Assembly (NCBI RefSeq): GCF_035943815.1 | Contig: NZ_DASZBU010000005.1 | Location: forward strand, 1 to 64,000 | DNA: 64,000 nt | Direction: 5' to 3' | From: Frateuria_A sp035943815 | GTDB lineage: Bacteria; Pseudomonadota; Gammaproteobacteria; Xanthomonadales; Rhodanobacteraceae | Part shown: positions 47,466 through 55,595 of the stretch, piece after piece | How the letters are laid out: every line of letters begins with the position of its first letter | Position numbering within the stretch: position 1 is the first letter of the stretch | The notes under the pieces: model-generated | Database searches by the model: none | The model's input: the letters and a program-made list of their open reading frames with translations, nothing else | Told to the model about the DNA's origin: nothing | Program-made: the position numbers and the translations under genes

Positions 47466-49951
47466 CAGGTACCGGCGGTCTTTTTCGCGGTCGCCTTCTT
47501 CGTGGCGGCCTTCTTGGCAGCCGTCTTCTTGGCCGCGGCCTTCTTCGCTGGCGCCTTCTTGACCGCCGTTTTCTTGGGTGCGGCCTTCTTGGTGGCCGGC
47601 GCCTTCTTCGCGGCTGCCTGCTTGGCGGCGGTCTTGCGCGCGAAGCGCCCCTTCTTGGCCGGGGCGGCGGCCAGCAGCTCCAGACACTGCGCCTCGGTCA
47701 GGTCCTTCGGCTCGGTGTCCTTGGGGATGCGCGCGTTCTTCTGGCCGTCGGTGATGTACGCACCGTAGCGGCCGTTGAGCACCTGCACGCCATTGCCGAA
47801 GTCGGCGATGACACGGTTGGCGAGCATCTCGAGTTTCTCGCGCACGATCTGCAGGGCGCGCGGCAGTTCGATCGTGTAGGGGTCGTCCTCGGCCTTGAGC
47901 GAGGCGTAGGTGCTGCCCTGCTTGACGAACGGGCCGAAGCGGCCGATGCCGACGCTGACCTCCTCGCCGCCCTCGCTGGTGCCGAGCACGCGCGGCAGCT
48001 TGAACAGTTCCAACGCCTGTTCCAGCGTGATGGTGTGCATGCTCTGGCCGGGCCGCAAGGATGCGAACTGCAGCTTCTCGTCGGTGTCCTTGTCGCCGAT
48101 CTGCGCATACGGCCCATAGCGGCCCAGGCGCACGGACACGGGCTTGCCGCTCTTGGGGTCGATGCCCAGCTCGCGCGCGCCGGTCGCTTCGCTGCGGTCG
48201 ACCGACTCGGTCTTTTCCTCGACCTGGGTCTTGAACGGCTGCCAGAAGCGCTCCATCAGCGGCACCCAGGCTTCCTCGCCGCGGCTGACCGCGTCCAGTT
48301 CGTCTTCGAGCTTGGCTGTGAAGTCGTAGTCGACGTACTGGTTGAAGTGCTGGGTAAGGAACTTGCCGACCGCGCGGCCCACGTCGGTCGGCTTGAAGCG
48401 GCGGTTCTCGAGGAATACGTACTCCCGGTTCTGCAGCACCTGGATGATGCTCGCGTAGGTCGAAGGGCGGCCGATGCCGTATTCCTCCAGCGCCTTGACC
48501 AGGCTGGCTTCGGAATAGCGCGGCGGCGGCTCGGTGAAATGCTGGTCGGCAAGGATGTCGGCAAGCGCTACTTGTTCGCCCTTGGACAGGCGCGGCAGGC
48601 GGCGGCCTTCCTCGTCATCCTCGGCGGTGCGGGTGTCGCGACCTTCCTCGTACACGGCGAGGAAGCCCTGATCGACCACCGTGGTGCCGGTGGCGCGGAA
48701 CGCGGCCGGGCCTCCGGCAGCGTTCGGCAGTTCGAAGTCCACCGACACGGTGTTGAGCGTGGCGTGGATCATCTGGCAGGCGACCGTGCGCTTCCAGATC
48801 AGCTCGTAGAGCTTGCGCTGCTCGTCGTTTAGGAAGGCCGCGACTTGGCGCGGCGTGCGCATGGCTGAAGTCGGGCGGATCGCCTCGTGTGCTTCCTGCG
48901 CGTTCTTGGACTTGGTGCGGTAGACCTGCACGCCGTCGGGCAACGCTTCGCGGCCGAAGTCGCGCGCGATCAGGTCGCGCAGCTCGTCCGTCGCCTCGGT
49001 CGAGAGCGCGGTGGAGTCGGTACGCATGTAGGTGATCAGGCCGACGTTACCCTCTTGCCCCAAGCTCACGCCCTCGTACAGGCCTTGCGCGATCTTCATC
49101 GTGCGGCTGGTGCCGAAACCGAGCTTGCGCGCGGCTTCCTGCTGCAGGGTGGAGGTGGTGAACGGCGGCGCCGGGCGGCGTTTGCGTTCCTTCGAAGTGA
49201 CTTCGCTCACCGTCAGGCGGGCGTGCGCGGCGTCCTTGAGCGTGGCGCGCGCTGCCATCGCATCGCGTTCGTTGGTGAGGTCGAATTGTTCGAACTTCTT
49301 GCCGTTGAACCGGGTCAGACGCGCGCCGAAGTCGCCCTCGGCATGCTTGAGCCTCGCCTCGACCGTCCAGTACTCGCGGGCGACGAAGGCTTCGATTTCC
49401 TCCTCGCGCTCGACGATCATGCGCAGCGCTGGGCTCTGCACGCGGCCGGCCGACAGGCCGCGCTGCACCTTGCGCCACAGCACCGGCGAAAGATTGAAGC
49501 CGACCAGGTAGTCCAGCGCACGGCGGGCCTGCTGTGCGTCGACCATGTCGTGCGACAGCCCGCGCGGCTGCGCCACCGCGGCCTTGATCGCCTTGGGCGT
49601 GATCTCGGAGAACACCACTCGGTGCATGCGCTTGCCTTCGGTCAGTCCGCGCTCCTTGAGAATCTCGCTGATGTGCCAGGAAATGGCTTCGCCCTCGCGG
49701 TCCAAGTCGGTAGCCAGGTAGATGTCGTCGGCCTGCTTGGCTGCCTTGGCGATCGCATCGACGTGCTTCTCGTTGCGCTCGATCACCTCGTACTTCATGG
49801 CGAAATGGTTGTCCGGGTCGACCGCGCCCTCCTTGGGCTTGAGGTCGCGTACGTGGCCATAGGAGGCCAGGACCTGGAAGTCCTTGCCGAGGTATTTGTT
49901 GATCGTCTTGGCCTTGGCAGGCGATTCGACGATGAGGAGGTTCTTGGCCAT
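47465..49951 (-). CDS. topA: DNA topoisomerase I with lysine-rich tail
   Basis: An 828-residue type IA topoisomerase that relaxes negative supercoils. TOPRIM motifs are at the start (VESPAKAKTINKYLGK; TDLDREGEAISWH) and the active-site Tyr in GLITYMRTDST. No CxxC zinc ribbons are present; the C-terminal part has three GRYGPY/GRFGPF/GRYGAY-type repeats instead. The last about 60 residues are Lys/Ala repeats (AAKKTAVKK-like), a histone-H1-like tail seen in Xanthomonadales TopA that probably binds DNA non-specifically. The ATG begins the conserved AKNLLIVESP. Confidence 0.97.
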   Translation of the reverse strand: MAKNLLIVESPAKAKTINKYLGKDFQVLASYGHVRDLKPKEGAVDPDNHFAMKYEVIERNEKHVDAIAKAAKQADDIYLATDLDREGEAISWHISEILKERGLTEGKRMHRVVFSEITPKAIKAAVAQPRGLSHDMVDAQQARRALDYLVGFNLSPVLWRKVQRGLSAGRVQSPALRMIVEREEEIEAFVAREYWTVEARLKHAEGDFGARLTRFNGKKFEQFDLTNERDAMAARATLKDAAHARLTVSEVTSKERKRRPAPPFTTSTLQQEAARKLGFGTSRTMKIAQGLYEGVSLGQEGNVGLITYMRTDSTALSTEATDELRDLIARDFGREALPDGVQVYRTKSKNAQEAHEAIRPTSAMRTPRQVAAFLNDEQRKLYELIWKRTVACQMIHATLNTVSVDFELPNAAGGPAAFRATGTTVVDQGFLAVYEEGRDTRTAEDDEEGRRLPRLSKGEQVALADILADQHFTEPPPRYSEASLVKALEEYGIGRPSTYASIIQVLQNREYVFLENRRFKPTDVGRAVGKFLTQHFNQYVDYDFTAKLEDELDAVSRGEEAWVPLMERFWQPFKTQVEEKTESVDRSEATGARELGIDPKSGKPVSVRLGRYGPYAQIGDKDTDEKLQFASLRPGQSMHTITLEQALELFKLPRVLGTSEGGEEVSVGIGRFGPFVKQGSTYASLKAEDDPYTIELPRALQIVREKLEMLANRVIADFGNGVQVLNGRYGAYITDGQKNARIPKDTEPKDLTEAQCLELLAAAPAKKGRFARKTAAKQAAAKKAPATKKAAPKKTAVKKAPAKKAAAKKTAAKKAATKKATAKKTAGT

Positions 49952-50129
49952 CAGCTGGGGATTCCGGAAGCGGTCCGTGCCGCCGGCTGGCGGGCACACT
50001 CTTTATTAGTTGAGCCATGCGCTCGCGTGGGCTGTCAAGCCGGATCGCGTGAAAGCGCGACGTGACGCGGGTTGCGAGGACTGCAGCGGGCGTCGCTCAT
50101 GCGCTGTGGCCGCGGATGGCACCTGGCGG

Positions 50130-51260
50130 CTAGCACGCACACTGGAACCGGTTGCCGGGCAGGCTCTCGACGCGCCCATCCAGTTCGAGCATCAGCAACA
50201 TGGAGGACAGCACCGCCGGCGGCAAGCCGGTGCGCGCCGCCAGTTCGTCGAGCGTCGCCGGATCGTGGCCCATCGCCTGGTACAGCAGGCCGTACTCGGG
50301 ATCCTGGTCCGCCGTGCCGGCGGGAGCGGGCCCGGCAGTGCCGACCCCGGCCGCCAGCCGCGCGGCCAGCTCCATGCCCAGCGCGCGCGCCGCCGGCGCC
50401 AGGGCCTCGACCAGCTCGTCCGGCTCCTCGACCAGCCGCACGCCTTCCCGGATCAGGCGGTGGCACCCGCGCGCCAGCGGGTTGTGCACCGAGCCGGGCA
50501 GGGCGAACACTTCGCGGCCCTGTTCGCCGGCCAGCCGCGCGGTGATCAGCGAACCGGACTTCAGGCCTGCCTCGACCACCAGCGTGCCCAGCGACAGCCC
50601 GGCAATGATGCGGTTGCGGCGGGGGAAATGATCCGCGCGCGGCGGCATGCCGGGCGGGAACTCGCTGACCAGCGCGCCGCGCGCCGCGATGGCGCGTGCC
50701 AGTGCCTGGTGCTTGCGCGGGTAGACGCGATCCGGGCCGGTGCCGACCACCGCGATGGTCGGCGCGCCTGCATCCAGCGCCGCGCCATGTGCCGCGCCGT
50801 CGACGCCTTCGGCCATGCCGCTGGTGATCACGAAGCCGGCCTGCGCCAGCACGCTGGCGAATCGGCGCGCATGCGCCAGGCCGCCCGAGGTGGCGCCACG
50901 CGCGCCGACGATGGCGACCTGCGGGCGCAGCAGCAGCCCGGAATCCCCGTCCACGAACAACGCTGCGGGCGGCTGTGCAATGTGTTCCAGCAGCGGTGGA
51001 AAGTCCGCGTCGGTGCAGCACAGCAGGCGATGGCCGGAGGCGTCGAGCCAGTCGAGATCGGCAGCCAGCCGCGCTTCGTCCGGCCGCGCCAGCCAGTCCC
51101 GGGCCGCCTCCTCCAGGGCTGCCGGCGCGCGCCGCAGTGTTTCGAGCACGGCACGGGTGTCGCCGCCCTCATCCGCCAACCGCTCGCGCAGCCAGGCGGG
51201 CCCGATGCCGGGTGTTCGCAGCAGGATCAGCCAGGCGCGCAGCGCGTCAGGGTCGTTCAT
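50130..51260 (-). CDS. dprA: DNA processing protein DprA
   Basis: A 376-residue DprA/Smf protein, which binds incoming single-stranded DNA and loads RecA during natural transformation. The N-terminal SAM-like part is followed by a Rossmann domain (IVGARGATSGGLAHARRFA, VVGTGPDRVYPRKHQ, SEFPPGMPPRADHFPRRNRIIAGLS) and a C-terminal winged helix (TLDELAARTGLPPAVLSSML, about 325-370). It has its own upstream terminator and -10, so it is not in the LysM transcript. The smg gene that often follows is not present in the 178-base gap before topA. Confidence 0.96.
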   Translation of the reverse strand: MNDPDALRAWLILLRTPGIGPAWLRERLADEGGDTRAVLETLRRAPAALEEAARDWLARPDEARLAADLDWLDASGHRLLCCTDADFPPLLEHIAQPPAALFVDGDSGLLLRPQVAIVGARGATSGGLAHARRFASVLAQAGFVITSGMAEGVDGAAHGAALDAGAPTIAVVGTGPDRVYPRKHQALARAIAARGALVSEFPPGMPPRADHFPRRNRIIAGLSLGTLVVEAGLKSGSLITARLAGEQGREVFALPGSVHNPLARGCHRLIREGVRLVEEPDELVEALAPAARALGMELAARLAAGVGTAGPAPAGTADQDPEYGLLYQAMGHDPATLDELAARTGLPPAVLSSMLLMLELDGRVESLPGNRFQCAC

Positions 51261-51267
51261 CCGGGCC

Positions 51268-51273
51268 AGTGTA
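51268..51273 (-). promoter_or_regulatory. Candidate dprA -10 element (TACACT)
   Basis: Minus strand TACACT-GGCCCGG-ATG: seven bases to the start codon, close to the leaderless geometry seen elsewhere in the window. It lies between the LysM terminator and the dprA start. Confidence 0.35.
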
Positions 51274-51287
51274 GGGAGCGCACCAGG

Positions 51288-51315
51288 AAAAACGGCGCGG
51301 CCAAGGCCGCGCCGT
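51288..51315 (-). terminator. Rho-independent terminator of the LysM gene
   Basis: Minus strand: a perfect 11-bp stem ACGGCGCGGCC / GGCCGCGCCGT with a TT loop, followed by TTTTT. It lies about 30 bases past the LysM gene stop and before the dprA promoter. Confidence 0.85.
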
Positions 51316-51344
51316 CCTGTCGGAGAATCCCGAAAATGGAAGCC

Positions 51345-52472
51345 TTACTGCGGAAGTTCCAGGCGGTCGCCGCGATGCACTGGCCGCAGGCCATCCATCA
51401 CCAGGCCATAGCTGACCCGGTCGAAGGTGCGGAACACCATCACGTGGCCGACGAACTCCTCCGGCAAGGTTACCTTTTCACCGACGCCGCGATCCCAGCT
51501 GCTGCTGGCGACGTCGTCGTGCACCCGCTCGCCGGGCTGGAACAGGGCGTAGGTCTGGCCGTTGTCCACGCCGTCCTTCGCGCCGATCGACAGCGCCACC
51601 ACCTGGCGGCGGCCGGCTGCGTCCATCGCGTCGGCGAAGGCGATCACCCGTGCATTGCGCGGCAGCGACTGCGGTGCGTGCGGGTAGTAGTACGGGTCGT
51701 AAGCGGGGCCATCCAGCGGTAGGACGCGGTCGCCGGTGCGGATCTCCTGGGTGGCATCGAGCAGCAGCAGGGTGGACGGGTCGCCATCGCGCAGCGTCTC
51801 GGCGGTGCCGATCACGCTGACTTCGACACCCAGGTCATCGCCGCGGCCGTAGTGGCCGTCGTCGCGGAAATCCTCCGACCACGGCGTGCGGACCATCGCC
51901 ACATCGCTGTCCAGCTCGTGTCCGACGACGTCTTCGCCGCCGTCACCCTTGCCGCCCTGCGCGAAGCCGCGGAACACGTGGGTCGGGCGGACGATCGCCC
52001 AGCGCTGGCCCGGGCTGCTCTTCAGGCCGCGCACGTAGAGGTTCTGGCCGACCGCGCCGCGCAGCCGCGCCTCCTCGAAGCCGACCACGTAGGGCGCCGA
52101 GCTGACTGCCTTGGAGTCCATCACGCGCATGTCCCTGAGGAACATGCGCAGCTGGTCGAGCGGGATCGCCGGAACGGCCTCGCCTTCGCGGTGCGCGGAC
52201 GGCTCCAGCTTCACCCGCGGGCCGTTGATGAAGGAAAGGTTGAGCACGTCGCCCGGATAGATCAGGTGCGGGTTGCGCACCTGCGGGTTGGCTTGCCAGA
52301 TCTCCGGCCAGAGCCAGGGTTTGGAAAGGAACTTGGCCGAGATGTCCCACAACGTGTCGCTGCGGCGCACGGTGTAGGTATCGGGGTGGTCGGCGCGCAG
52401 CTGGGCGCCGGCGGCATACACGGCAACCGTGACCAGCATGCCGGCCAGCAGCCCGATGGACTTCTTGATCAT
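51345..52472 (-). CDS. LysM domain protein, exported
   Basis: A 375-residue envelope protein. Residues 1-26 are a signal peptide or anchor (IGLLAGMLVTVAVYAAGA). One LysM domain (about 33-82; YTVRRSDTLWDISAKFL, NPHLIYPGDVLNLS) would bind peptidoglycan. The long C-terminal region (about 90-375) is conserved in this gene position in gammaproteobacteria but has no known activity. Located upstream of dprA and divergent from def, a standard order in Xanthomonadales. GGAG lies five bases in front of the ATG. Confidence 0.9.
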   Translation of the reverse strand: MIKKSIGLLAGMLVTVAVYAAGAQLRADHPDTYTVRRSDTLWDISAKFLSKPWLWPEIWQANPQVRNPHLIYPGDVLNLSFINGPRVKLEPSAHREGEAVPAIPLDQLRMFLRDMRVMDSKAVSSAPYVVGFEEARLRGAVGQNLYVRGLKSSPGQRWAIVRPTHVFRGFAQGGKGDGGEDVVGHELDSDVAMVRTPWSEDFRDDGHYGRGDDLGVEVSVIGTAETLRDGDPSTLLLLDATQEIRTGDRVLPLDGPAYDPYYYPHAPQSLPRNARVIAFADAMDAAGRRQVVALSIGAKDGVDNGQTYALFQPGERVHDDVASSSWDRGVGEKVTLPEEFVGHVMVFRTFDRVSYGLVMDGLRPVHRGDRLELPQ

Positions 52473-52581
52473 ATGCTCCGATTCCCCTACCCCCGAGGCT
52501 CGGGCGAGTGTAACCGAACCGTGAAGGCCCGCAACCGGGAGCAGTTGGCAAAATCGCCTGCCGCACGGGAGCTTGCCGCCG

Positions 52582-52587
52582 TACAAT
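52582..52587 (+). promoter_or_regulatory. Candidate def-fmt -10 element (TACAAT)
   Basis: TACAAT in the divergent region between the LysM gene and def, 78 bases before the def ATG. The -35 region is poor. It would serve the def-fmt operon. Confidence 0.4.
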
Positions 52588-52665
52588 GAGGCCCATTCTA
52601 GTTTGCGCCGGGGCCTTTCGATCCGCCGATCCGCCCGCATCTGAAGGCGCCTAAAGGTGATTGAA

Positions 52666-53175
52666 ATGTCCGTCCTGCCGATCCTCGAATTTCCCGATCC
52701 CCGGCTGCGCACGCAGGCCGCCCTGGTGACCGCGTTCGACGCCGAACTGAAGCAGCTCGTAGCCGACATGTTCCAGACCATGTACGAGGCCAACGGCGTG
52801 GGTCTGGCTGCGACCCAGGTCAACGTGCACAAGCGCGTGCTGGTGGCCGACATGAGCGAGGAGCGCAACCAGCCGCTCGCGCTGATCAATGCGCAGATCG
52901 TGGGCAAGGAAGGTTCGCAGGTGTACCAGGAGGGCTGCCTGTCCTTCCCCGGCATCTATGCCGACGTCACCCGCGCGCTGAAGGTCACGGTCAAGGCGCA
53001 GGACGTGGAGGGCAACGAGATCACGGTCGAGGCCGAGGGCCCGCTGGCGGTGTGCATCCAGCACGAGCTGGACCACCTGGCCGGCAAGGTGTTCGTCGAC
53101 TACCTCTCGCCACTCAAGCGCAACCTGCTGCTCAAGCGCCTGGAGAAGCAGCGCAAGCAGGCGGCGAGCGCTTGA
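52666..53175 (+). CDS. def: Peptide deformylase
   Basis: Removes the formyl group from the N-terminal Met of new proteins. The 169-residue enzyme has all three metal-site motifs: GVGLAATQ (44-51), EGCLS (89-93) and HELDH (133-137), with Cys91, His133 and His137 as metal ligands. The ATG at 52666 (AAGGTGA five bases upstream) gives the usual N-terminus SVLPILEFPDPRLR; the GTG at 52657 lies inside that Shine-Dalgarno and is less likely. Followed by fmt with a 4-base overlap. Confidence 0.97.
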   Translation: MSVLPILEFPDPRLRTQAALVTAFDAELKQLVADMFQTMYEANGVGLAATQVNVHKRVLVADMSEERNQPLALINAQIVGKEGSQVYQEGCLSFPGIYADVTRALKVTVKAQDVEGNEITVEAEGPLAVCIQHELDHLAGKVFVDYLSPLKRNLLLKRLEKQRKQAASA

Positions 53176-54104
53176 TCCGCGTCGTTTTCGCGGGCACGCC
53201 GGAATTCTCCGTTCCCTGCCTGGAAGCCTGCCGCGCCAGCGGCGCGCAGGTCGTCGCCGTCTACACCCAGCCCGACCGCCCTGCCGGCCGCGGGCGCAAG
53301 CTTGCCCCCAGTCCGGTCAAGCAGGCCGCGCTCGCTGCCGGCCTGCCGGTGGAGCAGCCCGAGTCGCTTAAGCCGGCCCAGGCCCAGGCCACGCTGGCCG
53401 GCTACGCGCCGGACCTGATGGTGGTGGTCGCCTACGGGCTGATCCTGCCGCGCAAGATGCTCGCCATGCCGCGGCTCGGCTGCTGGAACGTGCATGCCAG
53501 CCTGCTGCCGCGCTGGCGCGGCGCGGCGCCGATCCAGCGCGCGGTTCTCGCCGGCGACGCGGAGACGGGGGTGGACCTGATGCGCATGGAGGCCGGCCTG
53601 GATACCGGCCCGGTGCTGTTGGAGAAGCGCACGCCGATCCTTCCGGGCGATACCGGCGGCACGCTGCACGACCGGCTCGCCGTGCTGGGTGCCGAGGCGC
53701 TTGCCGAAGGCCTGCGCCATGCGCTCGCTGGCGAGGTACTGGCCGCGGTGCCGCAGCCGGCCGAGGGCGCGACCTACGCGCACAAGCTGGACAAGGCCGA
53801 AGCGCGGCTGGATTTCGCCCGCCCGGCAGTCGAGCTGGAGCGTACCGTGCGCGCGTTCGACCCTTGGCCGGTGGCCGAGGGCGCCCTCGCCGGCGAGAAC
53901 GTCCGGATCTGGGCCGCCCAGGCCATCGACGGACGGCACGGAGCCACGCCCGGCACCGTGCTGGCGGCCGGCCGCGACGGCATCGACCTGGCCTGCGGCG
54001 AGGGCGCCCTGCGCATCACCGCGCTGCAACGCGCGGGTGGCAAGCGCATCAGCGCCGCGGATTACCTCAACGCGCGCCCTGAACTGCGCGGAGCGTCCAG
54101 GTGA
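53172..54104 (+). CDS. fmt: Methionyl-tRNA formyltransferase
   Basis: Formylates Met-tRNA for translation initiation, the counterpart of def. The 310-residue protein starts at TTG (TTGA overlap with the def stop), giving the normal IRVVFAGTPEFSVP start. The formyl-transfer loop NVHASLLPRWRGAAPIQRA and the metabolite-binding LPRKML region are intact; the C-terminal tRNA-binding domain begins near residue 205. The rare start and overlap suggest that fmt translation depends on def. Confidence 0.97.
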   Translation: MIRVVFAGTPEFSVPCLEACRASGAQVVAVYTQPDRPAGRGRKLAPSPVKQAALAAGLPVEQPESLKPAQAQATLAGYAPDLMVVVAYGLILPRKMLAMPRLGCWNVHASLLPRWRGAAPIQRAVLAGDAETGVDLMRMEAGLDTGPVLLEKRTPILPGDTGGTLHDRLAVLGAEALAEGLRHALAGEVLAAVPQPAEGATYAHKLDKAEARLDFARPAVELERTVRAFDPWPVAEGALAGENVRIWAAQAIDGRHGATPGTVLAAGRDGIDLACGEGALRITALQRAGGKRISAADYLNARPELRGASR

Positions 54105-54234
54105 GGCACGCGATGCTCCCCTGCCCAAGAGGGAGATGCGGTGTCGATCGCGGCCCCGTGGCCCTCGCGAGCGCGTCCATCCTCGGTGGCAGTTGGCTCG
54201 ATGGCGGTCGGCCTGCGGGCAGCGGGGCCAGGCC

Positions 54235-55530
54235 ATGACCGACACCCGCGCCCTGGCCGCCACCGCGCTGGCCGACATCGCCTTGCGCGGCGCCTCGCTG
54301 CGCGAGGCGATGGAACGCCATGCGGGCAAACTGCCGGACCCGCGCGACCGCGCCCTGCTGATGGCGCTGTTGAGCGAGGGCGCACGTTGGTGGCTGCGCT
54401 TCGATCCGGCGCTGGATCGCCTGCTGGCACAGCCGCTGCGGCGCAAGGAGTCGCAGGTGCATGCGCTGCTGGTGCTCGGCCTGGTGCAGCTGGAAATCCT
54501 GCAGCTCAGCGACTACGCCGCGGTGGCGGCCACTGTCGAGGCGACCCGTGCGCTCAAGCGCCCGCGCCTGGCCGGGCTGGTCAACGCCGTGCTGCGCCGC
54601 TGGCAGCGCGAGCGCGGCGAGCTGCTGGCCCTCCTCGATGCCCACCCCTCCACCCGCCATGCCCATCCGGCCTGGCTGGCCGATGTGATCGCCCGCGACT
54701 GGCCTGGCCAGGCCGCGGAGGTGCTGGCTGCCGATAACCGCGAGCCCCCGCTGATGCTGCGCGCCAACCGCCGCCGCACCACGCGGGAGGCGCTGCTCGA
54801 ACGCCTGCGCCTGCACGGCCAGGCGGCCGAACTGCACCCCTGGCTTGCCGACGCCGTCGTTTTGCCGCACAGCGGCGACGTCACCCGCCTGCCGGGCTTC
54901 GCCGAGGGTCTGTTCGCGGTGCAGGACGGCGCCGCCCAGACCGCCGCCGACCTGCTCGACGCCCACCCCGGCCAGCGCGTGCTCGATGCCTGCGCCGCTC
55001 CAGGTGGCAAGGCTTGCCACCTGCTCGAACGCCACGACCTCGACCTCACCGCCCTGGATTCGGACCCCGGCCGCCTGCGCCGGATCGCCCAGAACCTGGA
55101 TCGTCTGGGCCTGCGTGCCGAGCTGCGCACAGGCGACGCCAGTGCGCCGCAAGCGTGGTGGGACGGCCAGCCCTACGACCGCATCCTGATCGATGCGCCT
55201 TGCTCGGCCACTGGCGTGCTGCGTCGCCGGCCGGACGTGCGCCTGCACCGGCGCGCGAGCGACATCGACGCGCTGGCTGCGCTGCAGCAGCGCATCCTGG
55301 CGGCGCTGTGGCCGCTGCTCAAGCCGGGCGGCCGGCTGGTGTACGCCACCTGTTCGCTGCTGCGCGCGGAGAACGAGGCGGCCGTCCAAGCCCTGCTCTT
55401 GCGTGCACCCGACGCGCGCGCGCTGTCGTTCACCCTGCCGGAGGGGCAGGCGGCCGCCGTGGGCTGGCAGATCCTGCCCGGCGATGGCGATCTGGACGGC
55501 ATGTACTATGCCGTGCTGGAAAAGCGGTAA
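54235..55530 (+). CDS. rsmB: 16S rRNA (cytosine(967)-C5)-methyltransferase RsmB
   Basis: A 431-residue enzyme (Fmu/Sun). The N-terminal NusB-like RNA-binding domain (about 1-130) is followed by the SAM domain with LDACAAPGGKACHLLE and the two catalytic Cys in DAPCSATG and YATCSL. Length is normal. It starts 130 bases after fmt; that gap holds no gene. Order def-fmt-rsmB is conserved in gammaproteobacteria; trkA, which often follows, is replaced by a glycosyltransferase gene. Confidence 0.96.
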   Translation: MTDTRALAATALADIALRGASLREAMERHAGKLPDPRDRALLMALLSEGARWWLRFDPALDRLLAQPLRRKESQVHALLVLGLVQLEILQLSDYAAVAATVEATRALKRPRLAGLVNAVLRRWQRERGELLALLDAHPSTRHAHPAWLADVIARDWPGQAAEVLAADNREPPLMLRANRRRTTREALLERLRLHGQAAELHPWLADAVVLPHSGDVTRLPGFAEGLFAVQDGAAQTAADLLDAHPGQRVLDACAAPGGKACHLLERHDLDLTALDSDPGRLRRIAQNLDRLGLRAELRTGDASAPQAWWDGQPYDRILIDAPCSATGVLRRRPDVRLHRRASDIDALAALQQRILAALWPLLKPGGRLVYATCSLLRAENEAAVQALLLRAPDARALSFTLPEGQAAAVGWQILPGDGDLDGMYYAVLEKR

Positions 55531-55595
55531 CCGCGGCTCAGCGCCAGGTAAGCACGCCCAAGCTAAAACCCCTCGCTGCCTCGCACGGATCGCCC

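Noticed and set aside
50003..50038. TTGACA and TAATAA upstream of topA on the minus strand
   Set aside because: The spacer is 24 bases, too long for a sigma-70 promoter, so it was not called.
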